From Acidobacteriota bacterium (GTDB lineage Bacteria > Acidobacteriota > Terriglobia > Terriglobales > Acidobacteriaceae): DNA of 9,597 bases. The stretch spans positions 1-9,597 of the forward strand of contig JAJZDO010000630.1 of assembly GCA_021805955.1 (NCBI GenBank), in the 5' to 3' direction. A model generated the notes under the pieces. It saw nothing but the letters and a program-made list of their open reading frames with translations. It was not told the DNA's origin and did not search any database. This document shows positions 1 to 6,383 of the stretch, in pieces. The number at the start of each line of letters is the position of its first letter. Position 1 is the stretch's first letter. The translations under genes were made by a program, and so were the position numbers.

Positions 1-48
1 CGTCGGAATAAGCAGGTCCTGGAAAGATACCAGTGCATGTTTCTCAGC

Positions 49-54
49 TATACT
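49..54 (+). promoter_or_regulatory. possible -10 element upstream of dxs
   Basis: TATACT matches the sigma-70 -10 consensus at 5 of 6 bases and lies about 80 bases before the dxs start. No convincing -35 hexamer lies 16-18 bases upstream, so this is only a candidate. Between it and the gene, 66-72 can pair with 84-90 (7 bp, two of them G-U) around an inner CGG/CCG stem, so the leader could fold into a small hairpin. The rest of the first 133 bases shows no recognisable gene. Confidence 0.2.
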
Positions 55-133
55 TTGCTATGGGATGTGCCTCCGGCGACCGCAGGTGCATTTCCATGTG
101 CGCGCGGAAAGCTAGAGTTGCTTTTAAACAAAC

Positions 134-2026
134 ATGAGTAGCATTCTCGATACGATCGACTCTCCCGCCGACTTAAAACAACTTGCCCTGCCGCAGCTGG
201 AACAGTTGGCGCAGGAGATACGCGAGCGCATGATTGCGGTGCTGGCGAAGACGGGCGGCCACTTGGGTCCAAACCTGGGGGTGGTGGAGCTGACGCTGGC
301 TCTGCATGTTGTCTTCAATACCCCTAAGGACCATTTTGTTTTCGACGTCAGTCACCAGGCGTACATCCATAAATTGCTGACCGGGCGCCGCGAGCGTTTT
401 GAGACCATGCGTCAGCCAGCGGGCCTGAACGGCTTTATGCTGCGCTCGGAAAGCGAGCACGATGTCTACGGTGCGGGTCACGCCGGCACCGCTTTGTCGG
501 CGGCGCTGGGCATGGCGGTCGCTCGGGACCTGAACGGCGGCAAGGAACACGTGATTGCGCTGGCCGGCGATGCGGCATTTACGAACGGAATTTCCTATGA
601 GGCGCTGAACAATGTTGCCAGCCAAACCAAGCGGCTGATCATTGTACTGAACGACAATGAGTGGTCGATCGACCGCAATGTAGGGGCCATCTCTTCTTAT
701 CTGCATCGCATCGTCGCCAATGAACGGTACGCGTATCTGCATGAGCGCGCCGGCCGGCTGATTGAGAAGTTCGGCGGCAAGACGGTTGGCCATGTGGTTC
801 GCCGAGCCGAAGAAGCTGCCAAAGGGTTGCTGCTGCCGTCATTGATCTTTGAGGAATTTGGCCTGACCTACTACGGTCCCATCGACGGTCACAATCTTGG
901 CCTGCTGATTGAAACTTTCCGCTTTCTGAAGACGCAAAACCGGCCAGTCATTCTGCATGCGTTGACGCAGAAGGGGCGCGGTTTTCAACCGGCGCTGGAC
1001 AAGCAGAAGAAATTTCACGGACTGGGGCCGTACGATCCCGAGACCGGCGAAACGAAGGCGGTTGGCGGGAAGGCCTACGCAGAAGTGTTTGCGGAGACGA
1101 TGGTGAAGCTGGCCGATCACAACGACAAAGTGGTCGCCATCACTGCCGCCATGCCGAATGGAACGGCGCTCGATCTGTTTCGCCCGCACCATCCCAAGCG
1201 CTATTTCGATGTGGGCATCGCGGAAGAGCATGCCGTCATTTTCGCGGCGGGAATGGCGACGAAAGGCCTGCGTCCGTTCTGCGCCATCTACTCGACGTTT
1301 CTGCAGCGGGCGTACGACCCCATCATTCATGACGTGTGTCTGCAGAATCTTCCTGTGGTGTTCTGTATGGATCGCGCCGGCCTTTCTGGCGACGATGGGC
1401 CTACGCATCATGGACTGTTCGACATCAGCTATCTGCGCGGCGTGCCCAATATCGTCGTGATGGCCCCAAAGGATGAAGACGAATTAGCCGACATGTTGCA
1501 AACCGCCGTGGAGCACGACGGCCCTGCCGCGATTCGCTATCCGCGCGGGGTTGGCCCTGGCGTTGCCGTCAAAGAGCAGCCGGTCGCGTTGCCCATCGGC
1601 AAGGCGGAAGTGCTGCGCGAAGGCAGCCAGATCGCGGTGTGGGGACTTGGCGCAATGGTATCGATGGCGGCAGACTTTCACAGTCAGTTGGAACGCGAAG
1701 GATATTCCGCCGCGCTGATCAACGCGCGTTTCGCCAAGCCGCTGGACACGGACCTGCTGGAAAAATACGCCCGCCGCGTAGGGTTGATCGTCACCTTTGA
1801 GGACCACGTGCTGATGGGTGGATTTGGCAGCGCGGTGCTCGAGTATCTCTCCAGCCAAAATCTGCGTGTCCCGGTGGTACGGATCGGCTGGCCCGATGTG
1901 TTCATCGAACATGGCAAGGTGGACCAGCTCCGCGAGAAGTACGGCCTGTCCGTCGAAGCGGCGTACAACCAGTCGCGCTTATTTCTGAAACCCCTACCGC
2001 GCAAGCGTTTTGCCGTTACCGGCTAA
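134..2026 (+). CDS. dxs: 1-deoxy-D-xylulose-5-phosphate synthase (DXS)
   Basis: Cytosolic thiamine-diphosphate enzyme that condenses pyruvate with glyceraldehyde 3-phosphate to give DXP, the first step of the MEP isoprenoid pathway. At 630 aa it is full length for the family. The N-terminal ThDP domain has the catalytic-type His43 (GGHLGPNLG), DVSHQAYIHK at 71-80, GHAGT at 115-119 and the LNDNE segment at 172-176. The transketolase-like middle domain has GIAEEHAV (Glu364), AIYSTFLQRAYD (Tyr386, Arg392), DRAGLSGDDGPTHHG (His425) and RYPRG at 468-472. The C-terminal transketolase domain runs from about 490. One oddity is that the metal/ThDP GDG motif reads GDA (145-147). The ATG start has no clear Shine-Dalgarno site nearby, but the N-terminus MSSILDTIDSP aligns naturally with the family start. 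The gene stands alone and converges with the HAD/membrane-protein pair. The identification is very secure; the start is fairly secure. Confidence 0.97.
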   Translation: MSSILDTIDSPADLKQLALPQLEQLAQEIRERMIAVLAKTGGHLGPNLGVVELTLALHVVFNTPKDHFVFDVSHQAYIHKLLTGRRERFETMRQPAGLNGFMLRSESEHDVYGAGHAGTALSAALGMAVARDLNGGKEHVIALAGDAAFTNGISYEALNNVASQTKRLIIVLNDNEWSIDRNVGAISSYLHRIVANERYAYLHERAGRLIEKFGGKTVGHVVRRAEEAAKGLLLPSLIFEEFGLTYYGPIDGHNLGLLIETFRFLKTQNRPVILHALTQKGRGFQPALDKQKKFHGLGPYDPETGETKAVGGKAYAEVFAETMVKLADHNDKVVAITAAMPNGTALDLFRPHHPKRYFDVGIAEEHAVIFAAGMATKGLRPFCAIYSTFLQRAYDPIIHDVCLQNLPVVFCMDRAGLSGDDGPTHHGLFDISYLRGVPNIVVMAPKDEDELADMLQTAVEHDGPAAIRYPRGVGPGVAVKEQPVALPIGKAEVLREGSQIAVWGLGAMVSMAADFHSQLEREGYSAALINARFAKPLDTDLLEKYARRVGLIVTFEDHVLMGGFGSAVLEYLSSQNLRVPVVRIGWPDVFIEHGKVDQLREKYGLSVEAAYNQSRLFLKPLPRKRFAVTG

Positions 2027-2038
2027 GGGTCAGAGTTT

Positions 2039-2073
2039 CTCGATCGCAGCGTGTCCCAGTTTCGCGATGCGAG
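2039..2073 (+). terminator. weak hairpin between convergent dxs and membrane-protein genes
   Basis: CTCGATCGC (2039-2047) can pair with GCGAT-CGAG (2064-2073) with one bulged G and a 16-base loop. It lies in the 72-base gap between two convergent stop codons, where a terminator is expected, but no T-run follows on either strand. Low confidence. Confidence 0.2.
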
Positions 2074-2098
2074 CCTGGGGTGCCTACGTTCCCGGCCG

Positions 2099-2371
2099 TC
2101 AAACTTCGGGTTCGGATTTCTGGGCGCCGAGAGCGGGTGCAGGGCGCGGCGAGTTGGCATTGGAGGGGCGATTGCGAAGCGACGTAATCAGCACCGCCGC
2201 GACCACGATCAGGTTGGACACGATCAAGGGGGTCGAACTCGTCTTGACTCCATAGACGATCCAAAGACAGGCCGCCGCTGCCTGGATCTGTTTCAGCGTC
2301 GATGTCTTTGCGACAAAATACGAGGTTGTGAATACCGCGGTCGCCATCCATCCGAACCACGCAATTGTCAT
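2099..2371 (-). CDS. small three-helix membrane protein, SemiSWEET/CBU_0592-like
   Basis: A 90-aa integral membrane protein with hydrophobic segments at about 3-21, 28-42 and 47-65, followed by a polar Pro/Ser-rich tail. The segment around [15 protein letters not shown] and the [12 protein letters not shown] helix resemble the three-helix SemiSWEET/YgjV/CBU_0592 group of small transporter-like proteins; this is from memory and the substrate is unknown. The reading frame stays open another 46 codons upstream, but that part overlaps the HAD gene. The ATG at 2371 is chosen because it has a strong GGAGG site with a 6-base spacer. It also overlaps the HAD stop codon as ATGA, so the two genes are probably co-transcribed and translationally coupled. 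A transport role, perhaps linked to the upstream phosphatase, is inference only. Confidence 0.72.
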   Translation of the reverse strand: MTIAWFGWMATAVFTTSYFVAKTSTLKQIQAAAACLWIVYGVKTSSTPLIVSNLIVVAAVLITSLRNRPSNANSPRPAPALGAQKSEPEV

Positions 2372-3207
2372 TGCAGTCCTCCATCGAATTCGGGAGCCAC
2401 AGCGGGCGAGGCGGTGCGAATGGTCAGCCAGTCGGTGCGGACCCGGTCCCAATTCTGCAGAGGAAACCCTCCAGAATTGAAGAACGAGCGGACCTGCATC
2501 GAATTCCATCCAGCAACATCCTGCAAGATTGGCACCAGGACACCTAGTGCATCATCGCTGAGGATGGTTCGTTTTGCAATCTGGGTGATGAAGGGATTTT
2601 CAGAAACCGCGATCGTCAGGCCATCGAGCCGGTTGACGTGCAGCATCACATTGACGTCCGAACTGCCGTCGCCGACGTAGACGATGCGGTCATGGCCGAG
2701 CCCCAATCGCGTGCGCAAGTCTTCCACGACCACCACTTTGCCGTAGCCGGCGGGGACGCGAATGATCGATTCGATCTCGCCGGTGACGGGATGGTAGCGA
2801 AACTGCGTGCCGCAGATATTTTCCGGCGCAACAATACCCTCCAGCGCCGATTGGATGACCTCTTCCGGGGCCGCGGAGACGACGTAGAAAGAAAAACGAT
2901 AGTCGTCGAGCTGCTGCAGCAACTCCAGCATGAGCTGGATGTTCGCCTTGAGGCGAATGCGTTTGCCGACCGCAGTCAAGTGCTCTTTGCGGACGCGGCG
3001 GTACTCGGGATCATGCAGCAGCAGGTAGGGCAGCTCCCCGCCTTGCTGGATCAGGTGGATCTTGGCTAGCCCGCCGACTCGATGTTCAAAGCCGCCGATG
3101 CCCAGCATCTCGCTCAGGACAATTCCTGAATCGTTAAAGCTGAGCGTCTGGTCAAAATCGCTAACCAGAAGCATTTCGCGTTTCGCGCCACTTTGTTGGC
3201 TTGTCAC
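2368..3207 (-). CDS. HAD-superfamily phosphatase, phosphoserine-phosphatase-like (HAD-IB type)
   Basis: A 279-aa soluble hydrolase with all four HAD motifs. Motif I is SDFDQTL (nucleophile Asp17, acid/base Asp19), motif II VVSAAP (Ser111), motif III Lys157 in GYGKVVVV, and motif IV VGDGSSD (Asp180, Asp184). The helical cap inserted between motifs I and II (about 25-100) fits subclass IB, the group of SerB and MtnX-type phosphatases, but nothing fixes the substrate. After motif IV there are about 90 further residues, longer than a minimal SerB domain. The start is GTG at 3207, preceded by GGAG with a 5-base spacer; an internal ATG at 3174 has no good ribosome site. It is the first gene of a two-gene unit and overlaps the downstream membrane gene by 4 nt. 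Phosphatase class is confident; the exact function is unknown. Confidence 0.9.
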   Translation of the reverse strand: MTSQQSGAKREMLLVSDFDQTLSFNDSGIVLSEMLGIGGFEHRVGGLAKIHLIQQGGELPYLLLHDPEYRRVRKEHLTAVGKRIRLKANIQLMLELLQQLDDYRFSFYVVSAAPEEVIQSALEGIVAPENICGTQFRYHPVTGEIESIIRVPAGYGKVVVVEDLRTRLGLGHDRIVYVGDGSSDVNVMLHVNRLDGLTIAVSENPFITQIAKRTILSDDALGVLVPILQDVAGWNSMQVRSFFNSGGFPLQNWDRVRTDWLTIRTASPAVAPEFDGGLQ

Positions 3208-3699
3208 GTGTGCTCCAGTTTTTCAAACGGCTGGCAGTTCGGCCATCCGATTCTTGTGGTTGTCTGCAATCTGAGGAAACAGCTTTTCTATCCCGGTATG
3301 TGAGATAAAACTTCACTGTCGAAAAAGTAGACAGAGAGATCAGGAGGTCTGAAGGTTGTGTTTTGACTGGGAAGGAAGGATTTGTATGGATATAGTTTAT
3401 CAGTATTCGCGGCATTGTCGAGGACAAATTGAAATCGTAGCCACTCGCCCTTTCTCCATTGTGCTAGATACATTGATTTTTCCGCTGCGAACTTCACACC
3501 GCAAGGCACCATGAATCCATGCGGGATGATGGAAGGGAAGGACGCGGGTCGGCTACGCAGAGGCGTCAGGCAAATCGATGTGCGGGCCAGATCCTCTCCA
3601 TCCATCCGATCAAGTAGAAACGCGAACTCGGGCGACGGGTGCTTCGCAGGCAAGGACAAGCGATCGCAAGGTTTCCGCAATTTGGCGAATCTGCTTGCC
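3208..3699. other. divergent intergenic region, no convincing gene
   Basis: About 490 bases between the HAD gene (-) and the beta-barrel gene (+). The stretch near 3280-3480 is AT-richer than the surroundings, as expected for promoters. TTGACT at 3363-3368 is a 5/6 match to a -35 box; TATGGA at 3385-3390 (16-base spacer) and TATAGT at 3391-3396 (22-base spacer) are possible but imperfect -10 partners. If used, they would give the downstream gene a leader of about 300 bases. The + frame of the beta-barrel gene is open from ATG 3511, preceded by a weak AAGG. Those 63 codons are Arg/Ser-rich and would sit before an obvious signal peptide, so I do not call them coding. Confidence 0.4.
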
Positions 3700-4452
3700 A
3701 TGCATGACAATATGGGAATGGTTTCTATACATTTGCTGCGGCGCGCTTCTATGGCCGCGCTGTTCTGTGCAGCGGGATTTTTCTTCGTCGCTTCGTCTTG
3801 CTTTGGGCAAAAGGCGATTGTTGAAAAGACAGGTGCGATCGTAAAAAACACGGACGTTAACGTCAACATCTTCGGAACGTTTGCTTCGACTGCCACCGGC
3901 AACGCCGCGGTAGATCCAGTCACGGGCACTGTTCCGGCTGGAGCCACCTCGCTGAAGCAATCCGCCGACTCGGCCCCAGGATTCAGGATAGGCGCTCGTC
4001 ATATCTTCAGCCCCGTTTTCGGTCTGGAGGTAAATTTCGGCTACAACCCCGCCATCCAGAATTTTTCCGGAGGCACCTCCATTCAGGATGGCGTGGTCTA
4101 TTCCCACGCCAAGTCTTTTACCATCGATTACGTGGCGACATGGCCGCATCTTTACCATGGGCTGCAGTTCTTTGTTTTGGGAGGAGCCGGTTTGATCTCT
4201 TCCAACATCTCGAGTTACATCGAGTCGCCACCGGCTCAACCCGCGCTTCCAGTGAAGCCGATCAAGAATCCCGTCGGCGAGTATGGATTCGGGGCTGATT
4301 ATCATCCGTCGAAACTTCCGAACTTTATGTCATTGAGGTTTCAGTATCGCGGACTGGTGGGCCATGCGCCGGGTTATAAAAATCCGATTCTTGCCACCAA
4401 TAGCCTGATCAACATTGCCGAGCCGCAGGTCGGTCTGGTGTTCAAGTTCTAA
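3700..4452 (+). CDS. secreted outer-membrane beta-barrel protein
   Basis: Predicted 250-aa exported protein. The N-terminus has a positive LLRR segment, a hydrophobic core (MAALFCAAGFFFVASS) and a likely signal-peptidase site before the Gln of CFGQK. The mature part is rich in alternating polar/hydrophobic strands and Gly/aromatic residues, such as GLEVNFGYNPAIQN, YGFGADYHPS, MSLRFQYRGLVGHAPGY and PQVGLVFKF. It ends in Phe, the usual C-terminal signal for outer-membrane barrel insertion. This fits the small OmpA/OmpW-like barrels common in acidobacteria; no specific function can be read. The start is uncertain: ATG at 3700, 3712 or 3718 would each leave an intact signal peptide, none has a good Shine-Dalgarno site, and the frame is open back to 3511. 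The DUF2127 gene follows 46 bases downstream on the same strand. Confidence 0.82.
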   Translation: MHDNMGMVSIHLLRRASMAALFCAAGFFFVASSCFGQKAIVEKTGAIVKNTDVNVNIFGTFASTATGNAAVDPVTGTVPAGATSLKQSADSAPGFRIGARHIFSPVFGLEVNFGYNPAIQNFSGGTSIQDGVVYSHAKSFTIDYVATWPHLYHGLQFFVLGGAGLISSNISSYIESPPAQPALPVKPIKNPVGEYGFGADYHPSKLPNFMSLRFQYRGLVGHAPGYKNPILATNSLINIAEPQVGLVFKF

Positions 4453-4498
4453 CTTTGTCACTCCCAGGTTTCAGCCTTGTTTTTCGCTTGGCACGGAG

Positions 4499-5017
4499 AT
4501 GGTGGGCGTGACAACTGCGCTGCAAAACCGAACTGCAGGTCCTCCCCGGCATCACCGCTGGCTGGAGTTGATTGGTGTGCTGAAGCTGGTGAAGGGTGCG
4601 TTTTTTGTGGCCCTGGGGTTTGGGTTGCTGCGCATGCTGCACCACGACCTGTATCTGTTTGCGCTGCAGGCAGTTGAAGCGTTGCACCTTGACCCGGACA
4701 GGCTGGTGATCGCCACGCTGCTGGACAAAGTGACGCTGCTGAGCGACCATCGCCTGAAGCAGTTAAGTGCGGTGGTTTTCATATACGCGGGACTCGATTT
4801 CATTGAGGGCACCGGCCTGGTGCTGGAGAAACGCTGGGCGGAATACTTTACCCTGATTCTGACGGTGGCGTTGCTGCCGCTGGAAGCGATCAAGCTGATC
4901 CACCATCCCAACCACTGGACATTGACCATCCTGCTGGTGAACATCCTGATCGCGATCTATCTGGCCTGGCTGGTGCTACCCAAGCGGCCCTCCGCCGTAC
5001 AGGCTTCCATCCACTGA
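4499..5017 (+). CDS. DUF2127 family integral membrane protein
   Basis: A 172-aa inner-membrane protein. After a short basic N-terminus it has hydrophobic helices at about 23-44, 88-108, 115-135 and 141-160. The pattern LIGVLKLVKGAFFVALGFGLL at the first helix, then FIYAGLDFIEGTGLVLEKRWAEY and PLEAIKLIHHPNHWT, is what I recognise as DUF2127. The biochemical role of this family is not known to me. The start is ambiguous. ATG 4499 touches a GGAG directly, with no spacer, whereas GTG 4508 has that same GGAG at a normal 9-base distance and may be the real start. The frame is open upstream to 4415, but that would overlap the barrel gene. The two + strand genes are 46 bases apart and may be co-transcribed. 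Confidence 0.87.
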   Translation: MVGVTTALQNRTAGPPRHHRWLELIGVLKLVKGAFFVALGFGLLRMLHHDLYLFALQAVEALHLDPDRLVIATLLDKVTLLSDHRLKQLSAVVFIYAGLDFIEGTGLVLEKRWAEYFTLILTVALLPLEAIKLIHHPNHWTLTILLVNILIAIYLAWLVLPKRPSAVQASIH

Positions 5018-5178
5018 CGTTGCAGTTCTATCAATCGCGCCATTCGGCATCGGGCAAGGACATGGCCAAAAGTGGAGCATGGCGTCGACCTGTCCTCCTG
5101 ACAGGCCCAATCCCATCTTCGACGCCGCGCACGGATCTGCGGGCGTAGCAGAGCGACAAGCAATTTGGACTAGATGGG

Positions 5179-5204
5179 TGCGGGTTGGCAAACGCCAGCC
5201 CGCA
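5179..5204. terminator. 11-bp hairpin between convergent genes, possible bidirectional terminator
   Basis: TGCGGGTTGGC (5179-5189) pairs with GCCAGCCCGCA (5194-5204) around an AAAC loop: 11 continuous pairs with a single G-U. It lies between the DUF2127 stop (5017) and the SHOCT-gene stop (5225) on the other strand, the place for a shared terminator. Neither side has a T-run, so it would be a non-canonical terminator or a stability hairpin. A smaller 6-bp hairpin (CCTGTC/GACAGG, 5089-5105) lies in the same gap. Confidence 0.45.
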
Positions 5205-5224
5205 GTGCAGCGCGTGGATTGGGA

Positions 5225-5452
5225 TTATCGGATATTGTTGTCCCGCAGGAGTTTGGTCCGGCGTTCTTCATACTCCTCGCTGGTGATCTCGCCGGCGGCA
5301 TACCGTCGTTGCAGCAGTTGCAGGGGCGTTTGCAGTTGCCGGTAGGTGGTCCGCGTCACCGGCATCAGGAACGAAAAGAACATGATCCACAAGATGAACC
5401 AGAAGACCCACCAATAGGCATGCATTCCCCAGAAATAATAGTAATGGTGCAT
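5225..5452 (-). CDS. short membrane protein with C-terminal SHOCT domain
   Basis: A 75-aa protein. Residues 1-10 are rich in His and Tyr (MHHYYYFWGM), followed by one very aromatic hydrophobic segment (about 12-31, with many Trp and Phe). The C-terminal half carries the short SHOCT helix motif (PLQLLQRRYAAGEITSEEYEERRTKL, about 43-68; key residues RY-A-GEI-EEYE). SHOCT domains occur at the ends of many membrane-anchored proteins and are thought to mediate oligomerisation; no enzymatic role is expected. The frame is open far upstream, but the ATG at 5452 has an excellent GAGGAGGG site with a 5-base spacer and the upstream extension has no membrane-protein character. It is a single gene, divergent from mraZ and convergent to the DUF2127 gene. 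Confidence 0.85.
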   Translation of the reverse strand: MHHYYYFWGMHAYWWVFWFILWIMFFSFLMPVTRTTYRQLQTPLQLLQRRYAAGEITSEEYEERRTKLLRDNNIR

Positions 5453-5793
5453 CGATACCCTCCTCACAACTGTTTGCAAAATCATCTGATACTGCCTGGC
5501 TCTGCCACCCAATGATGGCTTTGCCGACACATACTTGGATGCCAAGCTGCAATAGGCGGCCCGATCCATTTCGGTCTGCATCGCGGATGCGCGACGACAA
5601 GGAGCCAGACTGCGTTGGTACGAAATTTGTTGCCGCCCGCCGCTGTCCCGCAGCCGGTTGCAAGCACGAAGGTACTCGCGGAACCTGCCTCGACAACACC
5701 ATCTGTAGGGCCCGTTTTTGCCGATAGCCACATTTTCCGGAGTTTTCCACCGCCCTCCACAAAGAATTTCTTCCTGCCGTTCAATTTTTTTGT

Positions 5794-5821
5794 TGGACAA
5801 GCGCAAGGATTGCGATACAGT
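5794..5821 (+). promoter_or_regulatory. candidate mraZ (dcw) promoter
   Basis: TGGACA (5794-5799, 5/6 match to the -35 consensus) and TACAGT (5816-5821, 4/6 match to the -10) are separated by 16 bases. The region just upstream is T-rich. A start about 7 bases past the -10 box would fall inside the GTGG repeats, giving a simple geometry for repression. The match is moderate, and a second -10-like sequence (TAGAAA, 5857-5862) is possible. Confidence 0.4.
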
Positions 5822-5822
5822 T

Positions 5823-5846
5823 GTGGACGAAAGTGGTCTAAAGTGG
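5823..5846 (+). promoter_or_regulatory. MraZ operator: three GTGG boxes at 10-bp period
   Basis: The 30 bases from 5821 split exactly into ttGTGGacga / aaGTGGtcta / aaGTGGttca. GTGG recurs at 5823, 5833 and 5843, one helical turn apart, so all boxes face the same side of the DNA. MraZ proteins bind arrays of short direct repeats with about 10-bp period upstream of their own gene (TGGG-type in E. coli, AAAGTG-type in mollicutes). The second and third boxes carry AAAGTGG across their boundaries. Position, period and core all fit; binding itself is inferred. Confidence 0.75.
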
Positions 5847-5848
5847 TT

Positions 5849-5876
5849 CAGAGAGATAGAAACTATCGCGACTCTG
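5849..5876 (+). other. leader hairpin between operator and mraZ
   Basis: GATAG (5855-5859) pairs with CTATC (5863-5867) around AAA, and the flanking CAGAG (5849-5853) pairs with CTCTG (5872-5876), giving a nested stem with an asymmetric internal loop. It would lie at the 5' end of the mraZ mRNA. No T-run follows, so it is not a terminator. It could equally be a protein-binding palindrome or chance. Confidence 0.35.
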
Positions 5877-5940
5877 GAGAGAAATAAGGCCGCCTGGTAG
5901 ATTTCTCAATTTTGCAAGGAATACGGAAGAGGCAAAGAGC

Positions 5941-6381
5941 ATGTTTCGCGGCAACCATCCAACCCGGGTCGATGAAAAGGGACGGCTGAAGCTGCCTGCG
6001 GAATTCAAGCGCCACATTGAGGAGAAATACGGCACAAAGTTTTACATCACCAGCGAAAACGGAAAAACGGCGAAGGTGTACCCGATGGAGGAGTGGGAAA
6101 AGATTGAGCAGAAACTGGCGGCGATCCCCAGCTTCAATCCTTCGAAGAAGAAGTTTCTGGACCTGGTGAACTATTACGGCCAAGTGGCGGAGATGGATGC
6201 GCAAGGCAGAGTATTGGTGCCGCAGATATTACGCGAGGCGGCGAAGGTGAGCGGAGACGTGGTGGTGTTCGGGATGATGACATACCTGGAAGTCACCAAC
6301 CATGACGCCTTCCGTCAGAACCTGGAAGCCAATCCGCTGACCGAGTCGGATGCGGAATCGTTGGCTGGGTTCGGGTTATAG
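5941..6381 (+). CDS. mraZ: transcriptional regulator MraZ
   Basis: A 146-aa DNA-binding protein of the AbrB/SpoVT fold that controls the dcw operon, usually as an autoregulator; family members assemble into rings that contact repeated boxes in the promoter. Both tandem MraZ half-domains are visible. The first has DEKGRLKLPAEFK (Asp11, Arg15) and the second has DAQGRVLVPQILRE (Asp86, Arg90), each with the DxxxR signature. The N-terminus MFRGNHPTRV is typical. The ATG is preceded by GAGG with an 8-base spacer. It is the first gene of the dcw cluster, and its stop is followed after 2 bases by the rsmH start. The three GTGG boxes about 100 bases upstream are its likely target. Confidence 0.96.
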   Translation: MFRGNHPTRVDEKGRLKLPAEFKRHIEEKYGTKFYITSENGKTAKVYPMEEWEKIEQKLAAIPSFNPSKKKFLDLVNYYGQVAEMDAQGRVLVPQILREAAKVSGDVVVFGMMTYLEVTNHDAFRQNLEANPLTESDAESLAGFGL

Positions 6382-6383
6382 CA

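Larger units (their letters stand above)
5453..5940. other. divergent intergenic region upstream of the dcw cluster
   Basis: A 488-base gap between the SHOCT gene (-) and mraZ (+). The part from 5453 to about 5760 shows no recognisable gene or RNA; open frames there give low-complexity, unfamiliar translations without ribosome sites. The promoter-proximal part, 5780-5940, holds the candidate mraZ promoter, the repeated GTGG boxes and a leader hairpin, listed separately. Confidence 0.5.

Noticed and set aside
3511..3699. N-terminal 63-codon extension of the beta-barrel protein
   Set aside because: It would put a polar Arg/Ser-rich segment before a normal signal peptide. The AAGG before ATG 3511 is too weak to outweigh that.
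3288..3947. 219-codon open frame on the - strand covering the intergenic region and the start of the beta-barrel gene
   Set aside because: No ribosome site at any ATG, no recognisable domain, and it crosses the signal-peptide coding part of a convincing + strand gene. The portion 3288-3530 looks mildly protein-like, so a search would be worthwhile, but I cannot support it.
5500..5760. tRNA or coding gene in the mraZ upstream gap
   Set aside because: No T-psi-C-like GGTTCGAA arm or cloverleaf found, and the open frames give unfamiliar, low-complexity products.
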